From Nocardiopsis eucommiae (GTDB taxonomy: Bacteria > Actinomycetota > Actinomycetes > Streptosporangiales > Streptosporangiaceae): a DNA stretch of 64,000 nt. Below the pieces are notes generated by a model. It did not search any database. It had not been told where the DNA came from and saw only the letters and a list, made by a program, of their open reading frames with translations. The position numbers and the translations under genes were made by a program. The stretch covers positions 372,001 to 436,000 of the forward strand of contig CP074402.1 of assembly GCA_018388625.1 (NCBI GenBank), in the 5' to 3' direction. Shown here piece by piece: positions 38,007 to 46,727 of the stretch. Within the stretch, counting starts at the first letter, position 1. Each line of letters opens with the position of its first letter.

Positions 38007-38852
38007 ATGAGCCGCTCCGACGTCCTCGTGGACGCCGCTTGGGTGGAGGCTCACCTGGACGACGCCAACGTCGTCCTGGTCGAGGTGGACGAGGACACGT
38101 CCGCCTACGACAAGGGCCACATCCCCGGCGCTGTCAAGATCGACTGGAAGACGGACCTCCAGGACCCGGTCCGCCGCGACTTCGTGGACCGCACCGGCTT
38201 CGAGAAGCTGCTGTCCGCCAAGGGCATCGGCAACGACGACCAGGTCATCCTGTACGGCGGCAACAACAACTGGTTCGCCGCCTACGCGTACTGGTACTTC
38301 AAGCTCTACGGCCACGACAACGTCCGCCTGCTCGACGGCGGCCGCAAGAAGTGGGAGCTCGACTCCCGCGAGCTCGTGGAGGAGGTCCCGGAGCGGGCCG
38401 CCACCGAGTACAAGGCCCAGGAGCAGGACTCCTCGATCCGCGCCTTCCGCGACGAGGTCGTCGAGGCCATCGGTACCAAGGACCTGGTCGACGTCCGCTC
38501 GCCCGACGAGTTCACCGGCAAGCTGCTGGCCCCCGCGCACCTGCCGCAGGAGACCTCGCAGCGCCCGGGGCACATCCCGACCGCGCGCAACATCCCGTGG
38601 GCCAAGACCGCCAACGAGGACGGCACCTTCAAGACCGCCGACGAGCTGCGCGAGCTGTACACCGAGGCCGGGGTGGACCTCGACAAGGACATCATCGCGT
38701 ACTGCAGGATCGGCGAGCGCTCCTCGCACACCTGGTTCGCCCTGCACGAGATCGTCGGACTGGAGAACGTCAAGAACTACGACGGCTCCTGGACCGAGTA
38801 CGGCTCCCTGGTGGGCGTCCCGGTCGAGCTCGGAGAGGCTGAGGCCAAGTGA
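38007..38852 (+). CDS. sseA: Thiosulfate/3-mercaptopyruvate-type sulfurtransferase (rhodanese)
   Basis: 281 residues, two rhodanese domains. The C-terminal active loop AYCRIGERSSHTWFAL has the catalytic cysteine of CRxGxRS type used with thiosulfate; the N-terminal domain (AAWVEAHLDDANVVLVEVDE, VILYGGNNNWFAAYAYW) lacks a cysteine. In actinobacteria this gene is also called cysA. AGGAGG sits seven bases before the ATG. It overlaps the DUF1416 start and lies behind the cysteine leader peptide. Confidence 0.93.
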   Translation: MSRSDVLVDAAWVEAHLDDANVVLVEVDEDTSAYDKGHIPGAVKIDWKTDLQDPVRRDFVDRTGFEKLLSAKGIGNDDQVILYGGNNNWFAAYAYWYFKLYGHDNVRLLDGGRKKWELDSRELVEEVPERAATEYKAQEQDSSIRAFRDEVVEAIGTKDLVDVRSPDEFTGKLLAPAHLPQETSQRPGHIPTARNIPWAKTANEDGTFKTADELRELYTEAGVDLDKDIIAYCRIGERSSHTWFALHEIVGLENVKNYDGSWTEYGSLVGVPVELGEAEAK

Positions 38853-39154
38853 GCGACAGCTGCGGAGCACCCGAGGGCGGCGTGGCCCTGGCCGACGTCG
38901 ACGCGGGCAACCAGGCGGTCATCCAGGGCACGGTCACCCGTGAGGGTCAGCCCCTGCGTGGCGCCTACGCCCGTCTGCTGAACTCCTCCGACGACTTCGT
39001 CGGGGAGGTCGCCACCGGTGACGAGGGCACCTTCCGCTTCTTCGCCGCCGACGGCGAGTGGAAGCTGCGGGTCCTGGCCTCCCAGGGCTTCACCGGCGAG
39101 TACACGGTGACGGCCGAGGTCGGCAAGGTCATCGACGTCCAGGTCGAGGCCTGA
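38849..39154 (+). CDS. DUF1416 family protein
   Basis: 101 residues, GTG start overlapping the sulfurtransferase stop by four bases. QAVIQGTVTREGQPLRGAYA and TGDEGTFRFFAADGEWKLRV give a small beta-sandwich (carboxypeptidase regulatory-like) fold. The pairing with sseA is conserved in actinobacteria from memory. An N-terminal SCGAPEGG holds one cysteine that could accept sulfur; this is speculation. Confidence 0.9.
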   Translation: MSDSCGAPEGGVALADVDAGNQAVIQGTVTREGQPLRGAYARLLNSSDDFVGEVATGDEGTFRFFAADGEWKLRVLASQGFTGEYTVTAEVGKVIDVQVEA

Positions 39155-39170
39155 CAGCAGGACCACCGCG

Positions 39171-39218
39171 CGCGGCGCCGGTGCCGGACGACTCACCTCG
39201 TCCGGCACCGGCGCCGCG
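39171..39218. terminator. Bidirectional terminator, 21-base stem
   Basis: Arms 39171-39191 and 39198-39218 pair perfectly around a CTCACC loop, between the convergent DUF1416 and small-membrane-protein genes. Confidence 0.88.
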
Positions 39219-39232
39219 CCGTCGCGCCCGCC

Positions 39233-39754
39233 TCAGCGCTCCCGGGCCCCGGTGTGCTCCGGGGGCTCCTCGGAGTCCGCGTGCGGCTCCGCCAGCTCCC
39301 GGTTGGCCGCCAGGGCCCGTCGCGCCCGGTCGAGCGCGATGCGCCGGACCAGGGGACCGTTGACCGCGAGCGCGCACAGGGCCAGCCCCCACCAGGCGAG
39401 GGGGCCGAATCCGTAGGCGGAATGGAACTGGGCGAACGCGAAGAGTCCGGCCCCCATCGCGAACAGGCTCGTGCCCGGGACCTGCCACGGGTTCTCCAGC
39501 GAACGCACACGGTGTTCGGCCACTCTCACGGTGAGACGGGCCAGCTCGGGGTCGGGGGCAGCCGTCCCGTCGCGAAGGAAGGGGCGGACCCGGCGCCGCT
39601 CCGCCGGCCCGGGCGCCAGGCGGGCCCGAGCGCGTTCGCTCCAGCCGAACCGTCCCCGTCGGCGGTTCCAGAGCAGGGCGAGGATCAGTGAGACCGCTCC
39701 GGCGCTCTGGAACACCAGCGCGATCACCTGCACGACGAGTGCCTGGCCGACCAT
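39233..39754 (-). CDS. Small membrane protein, paralogue 1 of 3
   Basis: 173 residues, GAGGAG upstream of the ATG. Layout: membrane segment (VVQVIALVFQSAGAVSLILA), basic cytosolic part with RRRVRPFLRDGTAAPDPELA and VAEHRVRSLENPWQVPGTSL, then two membrane segments, and a basic amphipathic tail (RRIALDRARRALAANRELAE). The D-P-E-(L)-A-R and (E)NPW motifs recur in the next two genes. No known family recognised. Confidence 0.72.
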   Translation of the reverse strand: MVGQALVVQVIALVFQSAGAVSLILALLWNRRRGRFGWSERARARLAPGPAERRRVRPFLRDGTAAPDPELARLTVRVAEHRVRSLENPWQVPGTSLFAMGAGLFAFAQFHSAYGFGPLAWWGLALCALAVNGPLVRRIALDRARRALAANRELAEPHADSEEPPEHTGARER

Positions 39755-39868
39755 GGGGACTCCTCGTCGACCGCCACGCCCGGAAGCACCTGGGCGGGGC
39801 GCGTGACGGGGGTGGGGAGGGCGGCCCAGGCGGCCCCTCCCGGAACCCCGGGCGCGAGGCCACCACCA

Positions 39869-40411
39869 TTATGTCGGTTCCTCCCCCTGAGCCCTCCGGG
39901 CCCTGTGGAACCCGGGGGCCGGGGCGCGGTTGAGGCGCAGCGCGCGTTCGACCCGTTCCCGCCGTCTCCGCGCGCTCCGTTCGCCCAGCCAGCCCAAGGC
40001 CACCGTGCACCCCACGAGCAGGGCCAGGGCCAGAAGGATGAAGAGCGTTCCGGCTCCCCGGTTGATCAGTTGTGAGAGGACCAGCTGGAGCTGAACCAGG
40101 AGCAACAGCGCCAGGGAGCGTGACCGCCACGGGTCCTCGGGTGTTCCGAGCTCCCGCTCCGCGAGCAGGACGACGACGTACGCCGTGGCGGGGTCGTCGG
40201 CGACGCACCCCTCCCGCACCAGGCGGGCCGCCCGGACCCGCGTCGGGGAGAAGGGCGTCCCGAACCGGGTCAGCTCGGGGTCCACGAGCGGCGGCTTCGA
40301 CGCCCCGTGCTCGCGTCGCCATCGACGTGAGCGCGCCAGGGTGTACAGGAGCGCTGACAGGAAGACGACGACGAGGACCAGGGGTAACGCCCTCAGCAGC
40401 GTGTCCGGCAC
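39869..40411 (-). CDS. Small membrane protein, paralogue 2 of 3
   Basis: 180 residues from a GTG with AAGGTGG upstream. Same plan as its neighbours: N-terminal membrane segment (LVLVVVFLSALLYTLARSRR), cytosolic part with VDPELTRFG and LLAERELGTPEDPWRSR, two membrane segments (VLSQLINRGAGTLFILLALA...) and a tail with RRRRERVERALRLNR. The NPW motif is DPW here. Function unknown. 114 bp upstream of paralogue 1. Confidence 0.72.
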   Translation of the reverse strand: MPDTLLRALPLVLVVVFLSALLYTLARSRRWRREHGASKPPLVDPELTRFGTPFSPTRVRAARLVREGCVADDPATAYVVVLLAERELGTPEDPWRSRSLALLLLVQLQLVLSQLINRGAGTLFILLALALLVGCTVALGWLGERSARRRRERVERALRLNRAPAPGFHRARRAQGEEPT

Positions 40412-40426
40412 GTTCGACCACCTTCG

Positions 40427-41043
40427 TCAGTAGGGCTTGCGGAGCCCGTCCCCGCCGGGTGGGCGCTCCGGGGCCTTCGCGAGGGCGGCGAGGGCCGCGT
40501 TGGCCCGCTCCGACTGGCGGGTCCGACCGAGGACCCGGCGCCGTCTCACCACGAAGACCACGGCCAGCAGCGCCAGCACGGGAAGGAAGACGGCCAGGGC
40601 TCCCGAGGACGCGGTCCCGCTCCACACCATGTGCCCGACGGTCAGGGCCAACCAGGTGAGGTACAGGAGGAATCCGCACTGGTTCCACGGGTTCTCCCAC
40701 CCCTCCGGAGCTCCCGCGCGGCGGCGACCGTCCGCCGGGCCCGTTCGGGGTCGGGTGCGGACCGGCCGGAACGGAGGTACGGTGCGACGGAACGGCGCTC
40801 CTCGCAGGTCAGGGCCCGGTCGGTGGATGCCCGTTCGGACGGCGGTTGGTGCCGCCGCCTCCACCTGCGGGCCATGACCAGGCACGCGACCAGAGAGGCG
40901 AGTAGCAGGCCGGTCGCCGTCGTGAACGCCAGGGGAGGCGGAGCCGCGAGCTGTTCCGGAACGGGGGCCACCTCCTTGGTGCGGAACCGATCGCTGGTTC
41001 CTCGGTCCCCCTGTTCCCTGCCCCGTCCTGGCGTCGGAAACAT
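40427..41043 (-). CDS. Small membrane protein, paralogue 3 of 3 (frameshift near 40709)
   Basis: About 205 residues from the ATG at 41043. Layout matches paralogues 1 and 2: membrane segment (TTATGLLLASLVACLVMARR), RRSVAPYLRSGRSAPDPERA, REGWENPWNQCGF after repair (CGGAGG should be CGGGAGG), two membrane segments and a basic tail ending GLRKPY. The start is unclear: a perfect AAGGAGG at 40968-40974 is followed, eight bases on, by GTT rather than a normal start codon. 15 bp upstream of paralogue 2. Confidence 0.65.
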
Positions 41044-41336
41044 CCGCCCCTCGCGTAGGGCGACGCTTCGAGCGGGTTCCTCCCAGTGGGGCGGTGGCGG
41101 TTGTCCACAGGTGGGGACGGGGACTGGAAAGCGGTGGGCAGCCCTGATTCACTGAAGGTCACGGTTCGTGTTCTCCGGAGGGTCCGGACGCCCCCGACGT
41201 CCCCCCGCGAAGGCGCACGGCCCGTGGCAAGCACGCCGGGCGCGGGCCCCCAGCCCCGACCTCCGACCCCTGGCCGGAACCCCCGCGTGAAGGAATCCCG
41301 GCGGTACTCCCCCGCCGGTGAGGAGGTGTTCGGACG
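41044..41336. promoter_or_regulatory. Divergent promoter region with a DnaA-box-like 9-mer
   Basis: The 293 bp gap lies between paralogue 3 and the large membrane protein. TTGTCCACA at 41101-41109 equals the actinobacterial DnaA-box consensus. I see no clear -35/-10 pair and no ORF. Confidence 0.4.
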
Positions 41337-43006
41337 GTGCCCACACCACGGTCGTCGGCGGCCGCGGCCAGCACGCCCCGAGATGCGGCGGGACGCACCT
41401 ACCTCGGCTGGCGGCACAGGGTCGTGCTGCCGCCGCCGGGACCGGCCCCGCGCCGCCCCGCGCCCGGGGACGCGGAGACCCTGAGCCAGGCGTGGGTCGC
41501 CGGACAGTTCGACAGCGAGGCCCAGACCAACCGGCCGCTCCACTACGCCCTGGCCGGGCTCGGGCTGTTCGCCCTGCTCTGCCCGCTGCTGTGGACCCTG
41601 AGAATCCTTCCCGGAAGCCTGGCCCTGGGCGGGGTGTGCGCCTGCGCGGCGATCGCGGCGCCGCTGGTCTTCGCGCTGCTCCAGAGCAGGCAGGTGATGG
41701 CGACCCGGCTCGAACGCGCGCAGGCGCGCCTGGCGGAGGAACGGGCCGCACGGGAGCGGGCCCTGCACGACCAGCAGCGCGCCCACGCGCGCCGGTACAC
41801 CGAGTGGCAGGCCGCCGCACGCGCCTACGAGGCCCAACCGCGCTGGTACGGCGTGACCGTGCCCCCGGGCGTGTCGTCGGTCCTCGTGGTCGGCGGCGGT
41901 GACGCCGGATGGTCGGCACTGCTCACCACGGTCGGGATCTCCCGGCTCCGCGAGGGCGGCGACCTCACCGTCGTGGACCTCACCGGGCGTTCGGTCACCA
42001 GCGAACTGGTCCGGCTGGCCCGCCGCTGCGCGGTGGGGCCCCGGCACTGGGTCCTCCCGGCCGACCTGCCCAGGATGACCCTGGGCACCAACCTGGACGC
42101 CGGGCAGCGGGCCCGGGTGCTCTCGGCGGCGGCCGCCGCCTCCGGGCGGCTGGAGGACGCCGACGCGGACGAGACCCTGTTGCTGCGCCTGCTGGAGGTG
42201 CTCGGCCCGGACGTGGGCGTCGCCCGGCTCATCGGCGGACTGCGTGCCCTGGTCACCCCCGAGGACGACACGGCCGAGGACGACGCCGCCCTGGCCCTGC
42301 TCTCCGAGGAGGAGCGGGCCCGGGTGCGCGAGCGGTGCGCCGACGATCCGGGGGTACGCGAACGTGCCTGGACGCTGGAGAACCGGCTCAGCCCCTTCGA
42401 GGCCGTGGGCACCCGGGCCGACGACGGGGCCTACGCCCAGGTCAAGATCATCTCCACGGACCGGGCCTCGGGGAGGGCGCGGCCCGGGTCTACGGCACCT
42501 ACGCCGTGGCGGCGCTCAGCGAACTCCTGGAGGCGCGCTCGCCGGAACCCGCCGTCACCGGACTCCGCCCGAGGGCCCGGCCGTCACGGACCCGCAGCGT
42601 GGTCGTCTGCGGAGCGGAGACCCTCCCGGCCGAGGAGGTGGACCAGGTCCTGGCCGCCGCCTCGGAGGGCGGGGTGGAGGTGGTCCTGCTCTTCCGCACC
42701 GCCGTCCCCGCCGCCCTGGAGCGCTTCACCGACCCCGCCTGCCTTCCGGTGGTGATGGGCCTGGACGGCGACGCGGAGAAGGTCGGGAGAGCGGTGGCGG
42801 CGGCCGCCGCGGCCTCCGACCCCCGGGACCTGGAGGTGCACCGGCTCACCGAGGTGATCGGCGCGGCCGTGGGCGGCACGGTGGTGGAACCGGCCGAGGA
42901 CGAGGAGGACGACGACCTCCTCTTCCCCTCCCCGCACACCGAGTCCGGGGCGCTGATCCGCAACGCCACGGCCGCGATCGCCCCCTCGACCTGGTCCGCC
43001 ATGTGA
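41337..43006 (+). CDS. Membrane protein with coiled coil and nucleotide-binding-like domain, unknown function (frameshift near 42472)
   Basis: About 556 residues after repair. GTG start with GAGGAGG upstream. Region 1-60 is cytosolic with GRTYLGWRHRVVLPPPGPAP; two membrane helices follow (PLHYALAGLGLFALLCPLLW, LALGGVCACAAIAAPLVFAL); then a long coiled coil (ATRLERAQARLAEERAARER...). The rest is soluble: VSSVLVVGGGDAGWSALLTT, GGDLTVVDLTGRSVTSELVR, GLRALVTPEDDTAEDD. GGG at VGGGD hints at a Rossmann or degenerate P-loop. The break: GGGG should be G5. The stop overlaps the next gene's GTG. Confidence 0.72.
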
Positions 43007-43561
43007 GATCGACCACGGTGTGGGGTCGGGTCACCAGCCAGGCCGCCGAGATCGACACCCCGGTGCGGCCCGACGAGGACGAGGGGCCGGGATCGCGCCC
43101 CTCGCACTGGACGCGCGGTCCCTGCGTGGGCTGCCGTCCACCGCGGCCCTCGTCCTGACGCCGGGCGGACCGATCCTCGCCGACACCAACCCGGGTATCC
43201 TCACCCTGTCCACGGCCACCCTCGCCACGGTGGACGACAACCGGAACACCGGGACCAGCGGGAACGTTGAGCCGAGTGGTGGCGACGGGGCCACCACGGG
43301 AGCGCCGGTGTCCCGACGCGGCACAGGGGACGGCCATCTCCGGGAGTCGCCAACGGGCGGCGCCGCGCCGTCCGGAGCCACTGCGGCGCCGAAGGGCGCC
43401 CTCCGACCGGACCGCGCCGTTCCGGACGACACCCCGGGGCGACCAGCGGATCCGTCGTCCACGACGCCGTCGGGGCGGCCGGGACCGTGGGCGGCACCGA
43501 CCCCGAGAAGGTCCCGCCCAACCTCGGGCCGCCGCCCGAGCGTCTGGACTGGCGGGTCTGA
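43003..43561 (+). CDS. Hypothetical protein coupled to the membrane protein (two frameshifts)
   Basis: About 186 residues. The GTG overlaps the ATGTGA at the end of the upstream gene. After repair near 43094 (CCGGGA to CCGGGGA) and near 43437 (GGGG to G5) it reads VRSTTVWGRVTSQAAEIDTP, then LALDARSLRGLPSTAALVLT, and ends EKVPPNLGPPPERLDWRV. The middle is low-complexity Gly/Ser/Thr/Pro. Translational overlap makes it the obvious partner of the 41337 protein. No family recognised. Confidence 0.6.
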
Positions 43562-43647
43562 GGTTCGGTGGACAATAAGCTTGGCCCGACACATCGCCCG
43601 CCGCCGAAGCGCGTTCGTGCGGGTGATCTACCGATCGTGGAGAATTG

Positions 43648-44904
43648 ATGAGCGAGCTTCCCTTGCGCGCCCAACTGGCCTCGGTACTGGGCAGGAGCGC
43701 AGCCAGCCTGTCCAGGGCCACCGGACGCGGAGACGGCTCCGTCATCGGTGGGCGCGTCGCCCTCAAGGTCGAGCCGGACCTGCTCGCCAAGCTCGCCCAG
43801 GGACGTCGCCTGGCCCTGGTCAGCGCCACCAACGGCAAGACGACCACCACCCGGCTCATCGCGCAGGCCCTGCGCGAGTTCGGGGACGTCGCCACCAACG
43901 AGTACGGCGCGAACATGCCCACCGGGCACATCACCGCCCTGTCCGACAACAAGTCGGCGGTCAACGGTGTGCTGGAGGTCGACGAGAAGTACCTCCCGCA
44001 GGTGCTCAAGGCCACCAACCCCTCCTTCGTGGTCCTGATGAACCTGAGCCGCGACCAGATGGACCGCGCCTCCGAGATCAACCTGCTCGCGAAGAAGTGG
44101 CGGACCGCCCTCGCGCAGACCAACACCCACGTCATCGCCAACGCCGACGACCCGCTCGTGGCCTGGGCCGGGCTCGGCGCCCCGAACGCCACCTGGGTGT
44201 CGGCCGGGCAGCGCTGGAAGGAGGACTCCTGGTGCTGCCCCGAGTGCGGCGGTCACCTCAAGCGCGACGTCGACCCGCACTGGGAGTGCCCCGAGTGCGG
44301 ACTGTCGCGCCCCCGGGCCACCTGGGCGGTGGACAACGACAACGACGTGCTGGTCGCCCCCGACGGTCAGCAGATCAAGCTCCGGATGAACCTGCCCGGT
44401 GACGCGAACCGCGCCAACGCCGCGATCGCCGCCGCCACGGCCGCCGGCTACGGCATGCACCCCGAGCGCACCATCGAACGGCTGCGCGAGGTCACCTCGG
44501 TGGCCGGGCGCTACACCTCCGTGGTCACCATGGGTGTCGAGGTCCGCCTGCTGCTCTCCAAGAACCCGGCCGGTTGGCTGGAGTCCTTCGCGGTCCTGGA
44601 CCCGCCCCGCGTCCCCGTGATCCTCGCCGTGAACGCCCAGATCCCCGACGGCAAGGACACCTCCTGGCTCTGGGACGTCGACTACACGGTGCTGCGCGAC
44701 CGCAGGGTGTTCGTCATGGGCGAGCGCCGGACGGACCTCGCGCTGCGCCTGGAGACCGACGAGGTGCCCTTCGAGGTCGCCGACCGCGTGGACGAGGTGC
44801 TGGCCAAGCTCAAGGCCGAGCGCCCCGACATCACCAAGGTCGACGTCATCGCCAACTACACAGCCTTCCAGCAGATCCGCACGGCGTACGGCCGCGTCCA
44901 GTAG
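43648..44904 (+). CDS. murT: Lipid II isoglutaminyl synthase, Mur ligase subunit
   Basis: 418 residues. With GatD it amidates the glutamate of peptidoglycan precursors. ATP-binding loop SATNGKTTTTRLIAQALR, then VLEVDEKYLPQVL, a zinc-ribbon insertion CCPECGGHLKRDVDPHWECP (ECG follows), and a DUF1727 C-terminal half (LAVNAQIPDGKDTSWLWDVD). GGAGA sits upstream of the ATG. gatD starts 13 bp after. Confidence 0.95.
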   Translation: MSELPLRAQLASVLGRSAASLSRATGRGDGSVIGGRVALKVEPDLLAKLAQGRRLALVSATNGKTTTTRLIAQALREFGDVATNEYGANMPTGHITALSDNKSAVNGVLEVDEKYLPQVLKATNPSFVVLMNLSRDQMDRASEINLLAKKWRTALAQTNTHVIANADDPLVAWAGLGAPNATWVSAGQRWKEDSWCCPECGGHLKRDVDPHWECPECGLSRPRATWAVDNDNDVLVAPDGQQIKLRMNLPGDANRANAAIAAATAAGYGMHPERTIERLREVTSVAGRYTSVVTMGVEVRLLLSKNPAGWLESFAVLDPPRVPVILAVNAQIPDGKDTSWLWDVDYTVLRDRRVFVMGERRTDLALRLETDEVPFEVADRVDEVLAKLKAERPDITKVDVIANYTAFQQIRTAYGRVQ

Positions 44905-44917
44905 GAGACAGACACCC

Positions 44918-45629
44918 ATGTCGAACACCAGCAGCGCCCTGCGGATCGTGTGGATCTACCCCGACCTGCTCAGCACCTACGGGGACCAGGGCAACGTCCT
45001 GATCCTCAAGCGCCGCGCGGAACTGCGCGGCATCCCCACCGAGATCGTGCACGTCCACTCCAGTGACGCGGTGCCCGAGCAGGGCGACATCTACCTGCTC
45101 GGCGGCGGCGAGGACCGCCCGCAGATCCTGGCCGCCGACCGGCTCCGCGCCGACGGCGGGCTGGCCAGGGCCGCCGCGCGCGGCGCCTGCGTGTTCGCGG
45201 TCTGCGCCGGCTACCAGATCATCGGTGAGAGCTACGGCGACGACGAGGCCAACCCGCTTCCGGGCGTGGGCATCCTCGACATCCGCAGCACCCGGGGCCA
45301 GACCCGCGCGGTGGGGAGATCGTCGCCGACGTCGACCCGGCACTGGGCGTCGGCCGGATCACCGGTTTCGAGAACCACCAGGGGCGCACCGCGATCGGCC
45401 CGCAGGCCCGCCCGTTGTCCACGACGGTGAAGGGGATCGGCAACGACGACCACACCGAGGGCGCCTTCCAGGGCCAGATCCTGGGCACCTACCTGCACGG
45501 CCCGGCACTGCCGCGCAACCCGCAGCTGGCCGACCTCCTGCTGCGCTGGCGCGTGGGTCAGCTGAACCCGCTCCCCCGGCCTGGGGCGAGCGCCTGCACG
45601 ACGAGCGCCTGGCCGCCGCGCTCCGCTAG
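44918..45629 (+). CDS. gatD: Lipid II isoglutaminyl synthase, glutamine amidotransferase subunit (two frameshifts)
   Basis: About 237 residues. Class I glutaminase supplying ammonia to MurT. ALRIVWIYPDLLSTYGDQGN and DIYLLGGGEDRPQIL, the catalytic cysteine in VFAVCAGYQIIGE, the histidine in LGTYLHGPALPRNP. Breaks near 45318 (GGGG to G5, restoring GEIVADVDPALGVGRITGFE) and 45578 (CCCC to C5, restoring PPAWGERLHDERLAAALR). Fully consistent with an intact gene. Confidence 0.92.
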
Positions 45630-45663
45630 TAACCTGGCGCGCCAGTACCCGGGAGCACGGCGC

Positions 45664-45713
45664 CGCACACGACCGGGCCCGGTGGGAATCCCCACCGGGC
45701 CCGGTCGCGTGCG
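45664..45713 (+). terminator. Very strong terminator after gatD
   Basis: 17 perfectly paired bases (45670-45686 with 45691-45707), AATC loop, then after one mismatch 5 more pairs (45664-45668 with 45709-45713). The next gene's ATG is only 7 bases on. Confidence 0.85.
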
Positions 45714-45719
45714 GACGGA

Positions 45720-46667
45720 ATGAATCCTCCGGTCACCGCCTTGTCACCCGACATGAAGGCAATAGCACTACAGCAGTACGGATCCGCCGACGACCTCGCC
45801 CTGGTGGACCTGCCCGATCCCAAGGTCGCCCCTGGGGAGGTCCTGATCCGCGTGCGCGCGGCCGGGGTGAACCCGGTGGACTGGAAGCTCGCGGCGGGCG
45901 GCCTGGACCCCGTCATGGAGGCGGGCTTCCCGCTCGTACCGGGGTGGGACGTGTCCGGTGTGGTCGAGGCCGTCGGGTTCGACGCGGGGGAGTACGCCGT
46001 AGGGGACGAGGTCTACGGGTACCTCCGCAAGGACTGGGCGAAGAACGGCACCTACGCCGAACTGGTCTCCGCGAGCGTGCGCCTCATCGCTCCCAAGCCC
46101 GCCTCGTTGAACTGGCAGGAGGCGGCCGGGGTACCCCTGGCCGGGCTGACCGCCCTCCAGTCCCTCAAGCGCGTTTCGGTGGGCTCCGGTGACACGGTGC
46201 TGGTGCACGCCGCCGCTGGCGGCGTGGGGGCGTTCGGGGTGCAGATCGCGGTCGCCCGGGGCGCCAGGGTCATCGGTACGGCGAGCGAGCGCAACCACGA
46301 CCACCTCCGAGCGCTGGGCGCGGAACCGGTGACCTACGGGGACGGACTCACCGAACGCGTGCGGGCGCTCGCGCCCGAGGGCGTGGACGCGGTCCTGGAC
46401 TTCGTCGGCGGCGGGGTGGCAGCCCTGCCGGTCACGGACCACCGGGACCGAGTGGTCTCGATCGCCGACCCCGGGGTCCTCGCCGACGGCGGGCAGTACG
46501 TGTGGGTCCGGCCCGACCACGACGACCTGGTGGAACTCTCCGCCCTGGCGGACGGGGGCGCGCTCAAGGTGCACGTCGACCGTGAGTTCCCGCTGGCGGA
46601 GGCGGCCGAGGCCTGGCGCCTGAACCAGACCGGCCGCACGCGGGGCAAGATCGTCCTCACGGTCTGA
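45720..46667 (+). CDS. NADP-dependent zinc-free alcohol/quinone oxidoreductase
   Basis: 315 residues from the first ATG (MNPPVTALSPDMKAIALQQY); the Met at 45753 gives 304 and is closer to the family start. GroES-like N-half (EVLIRVRAAGVNPVDWKLAA) and Rossmann AAAGGVGAFGVQIAVARGA. No catalytic zinc ligands, as in the quinone oxidoreductase class. Ends KIVLTV. Substrate unknown. Ahead of a strong terminator and convergent with ygfZ. Confidence 0.88.
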   Translation: MNPPVTALSPDMKAIALQQYGSADDLALVDLPDPKVAPGEVLIRVRAAGVNPVDWKLAAGGLDPVMEAGFPLVPGWDVSGVVEAVGFDAGEYAVGDEVYGYLRKDWAKNGTYAELVSASVRLIAPKPASLNWQEAAGVPLAGLTALQSLKRVSVGSGDTVLVHAAAGGVGAFGVQIAVARGARVIGTASERNHDHLRALGAEPVTYGDGLTERVRALAPEGVDAVLDFVGGGVAALPVTDHRDRVVSIADPGVLADGGQYVWVRPDHDDLVELSALADGGALKVHVDREFPLAEAAEAWRLNQTGRTRGKIVLTV

Positions 46668-46682
46668 GGACCGCGCGGACTC

Positions 46683-46722
46683 CGGAGGGGCCGCGGACCG
46701 GTACCGGTCCGCGGCCCCTCCG
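46683..46722. terminator. Perfect 40-base palindrome, bidirectional terminator
   Basis: Arms 46683-46702 and 46703-46722 are exact reverse complements with no spacer. It sits between the convergent oxidoreductase (stop 46667) and ygfZ (stop 46728). Confidence 0.85.
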
Positions 46723-46727
46723 TCCGA

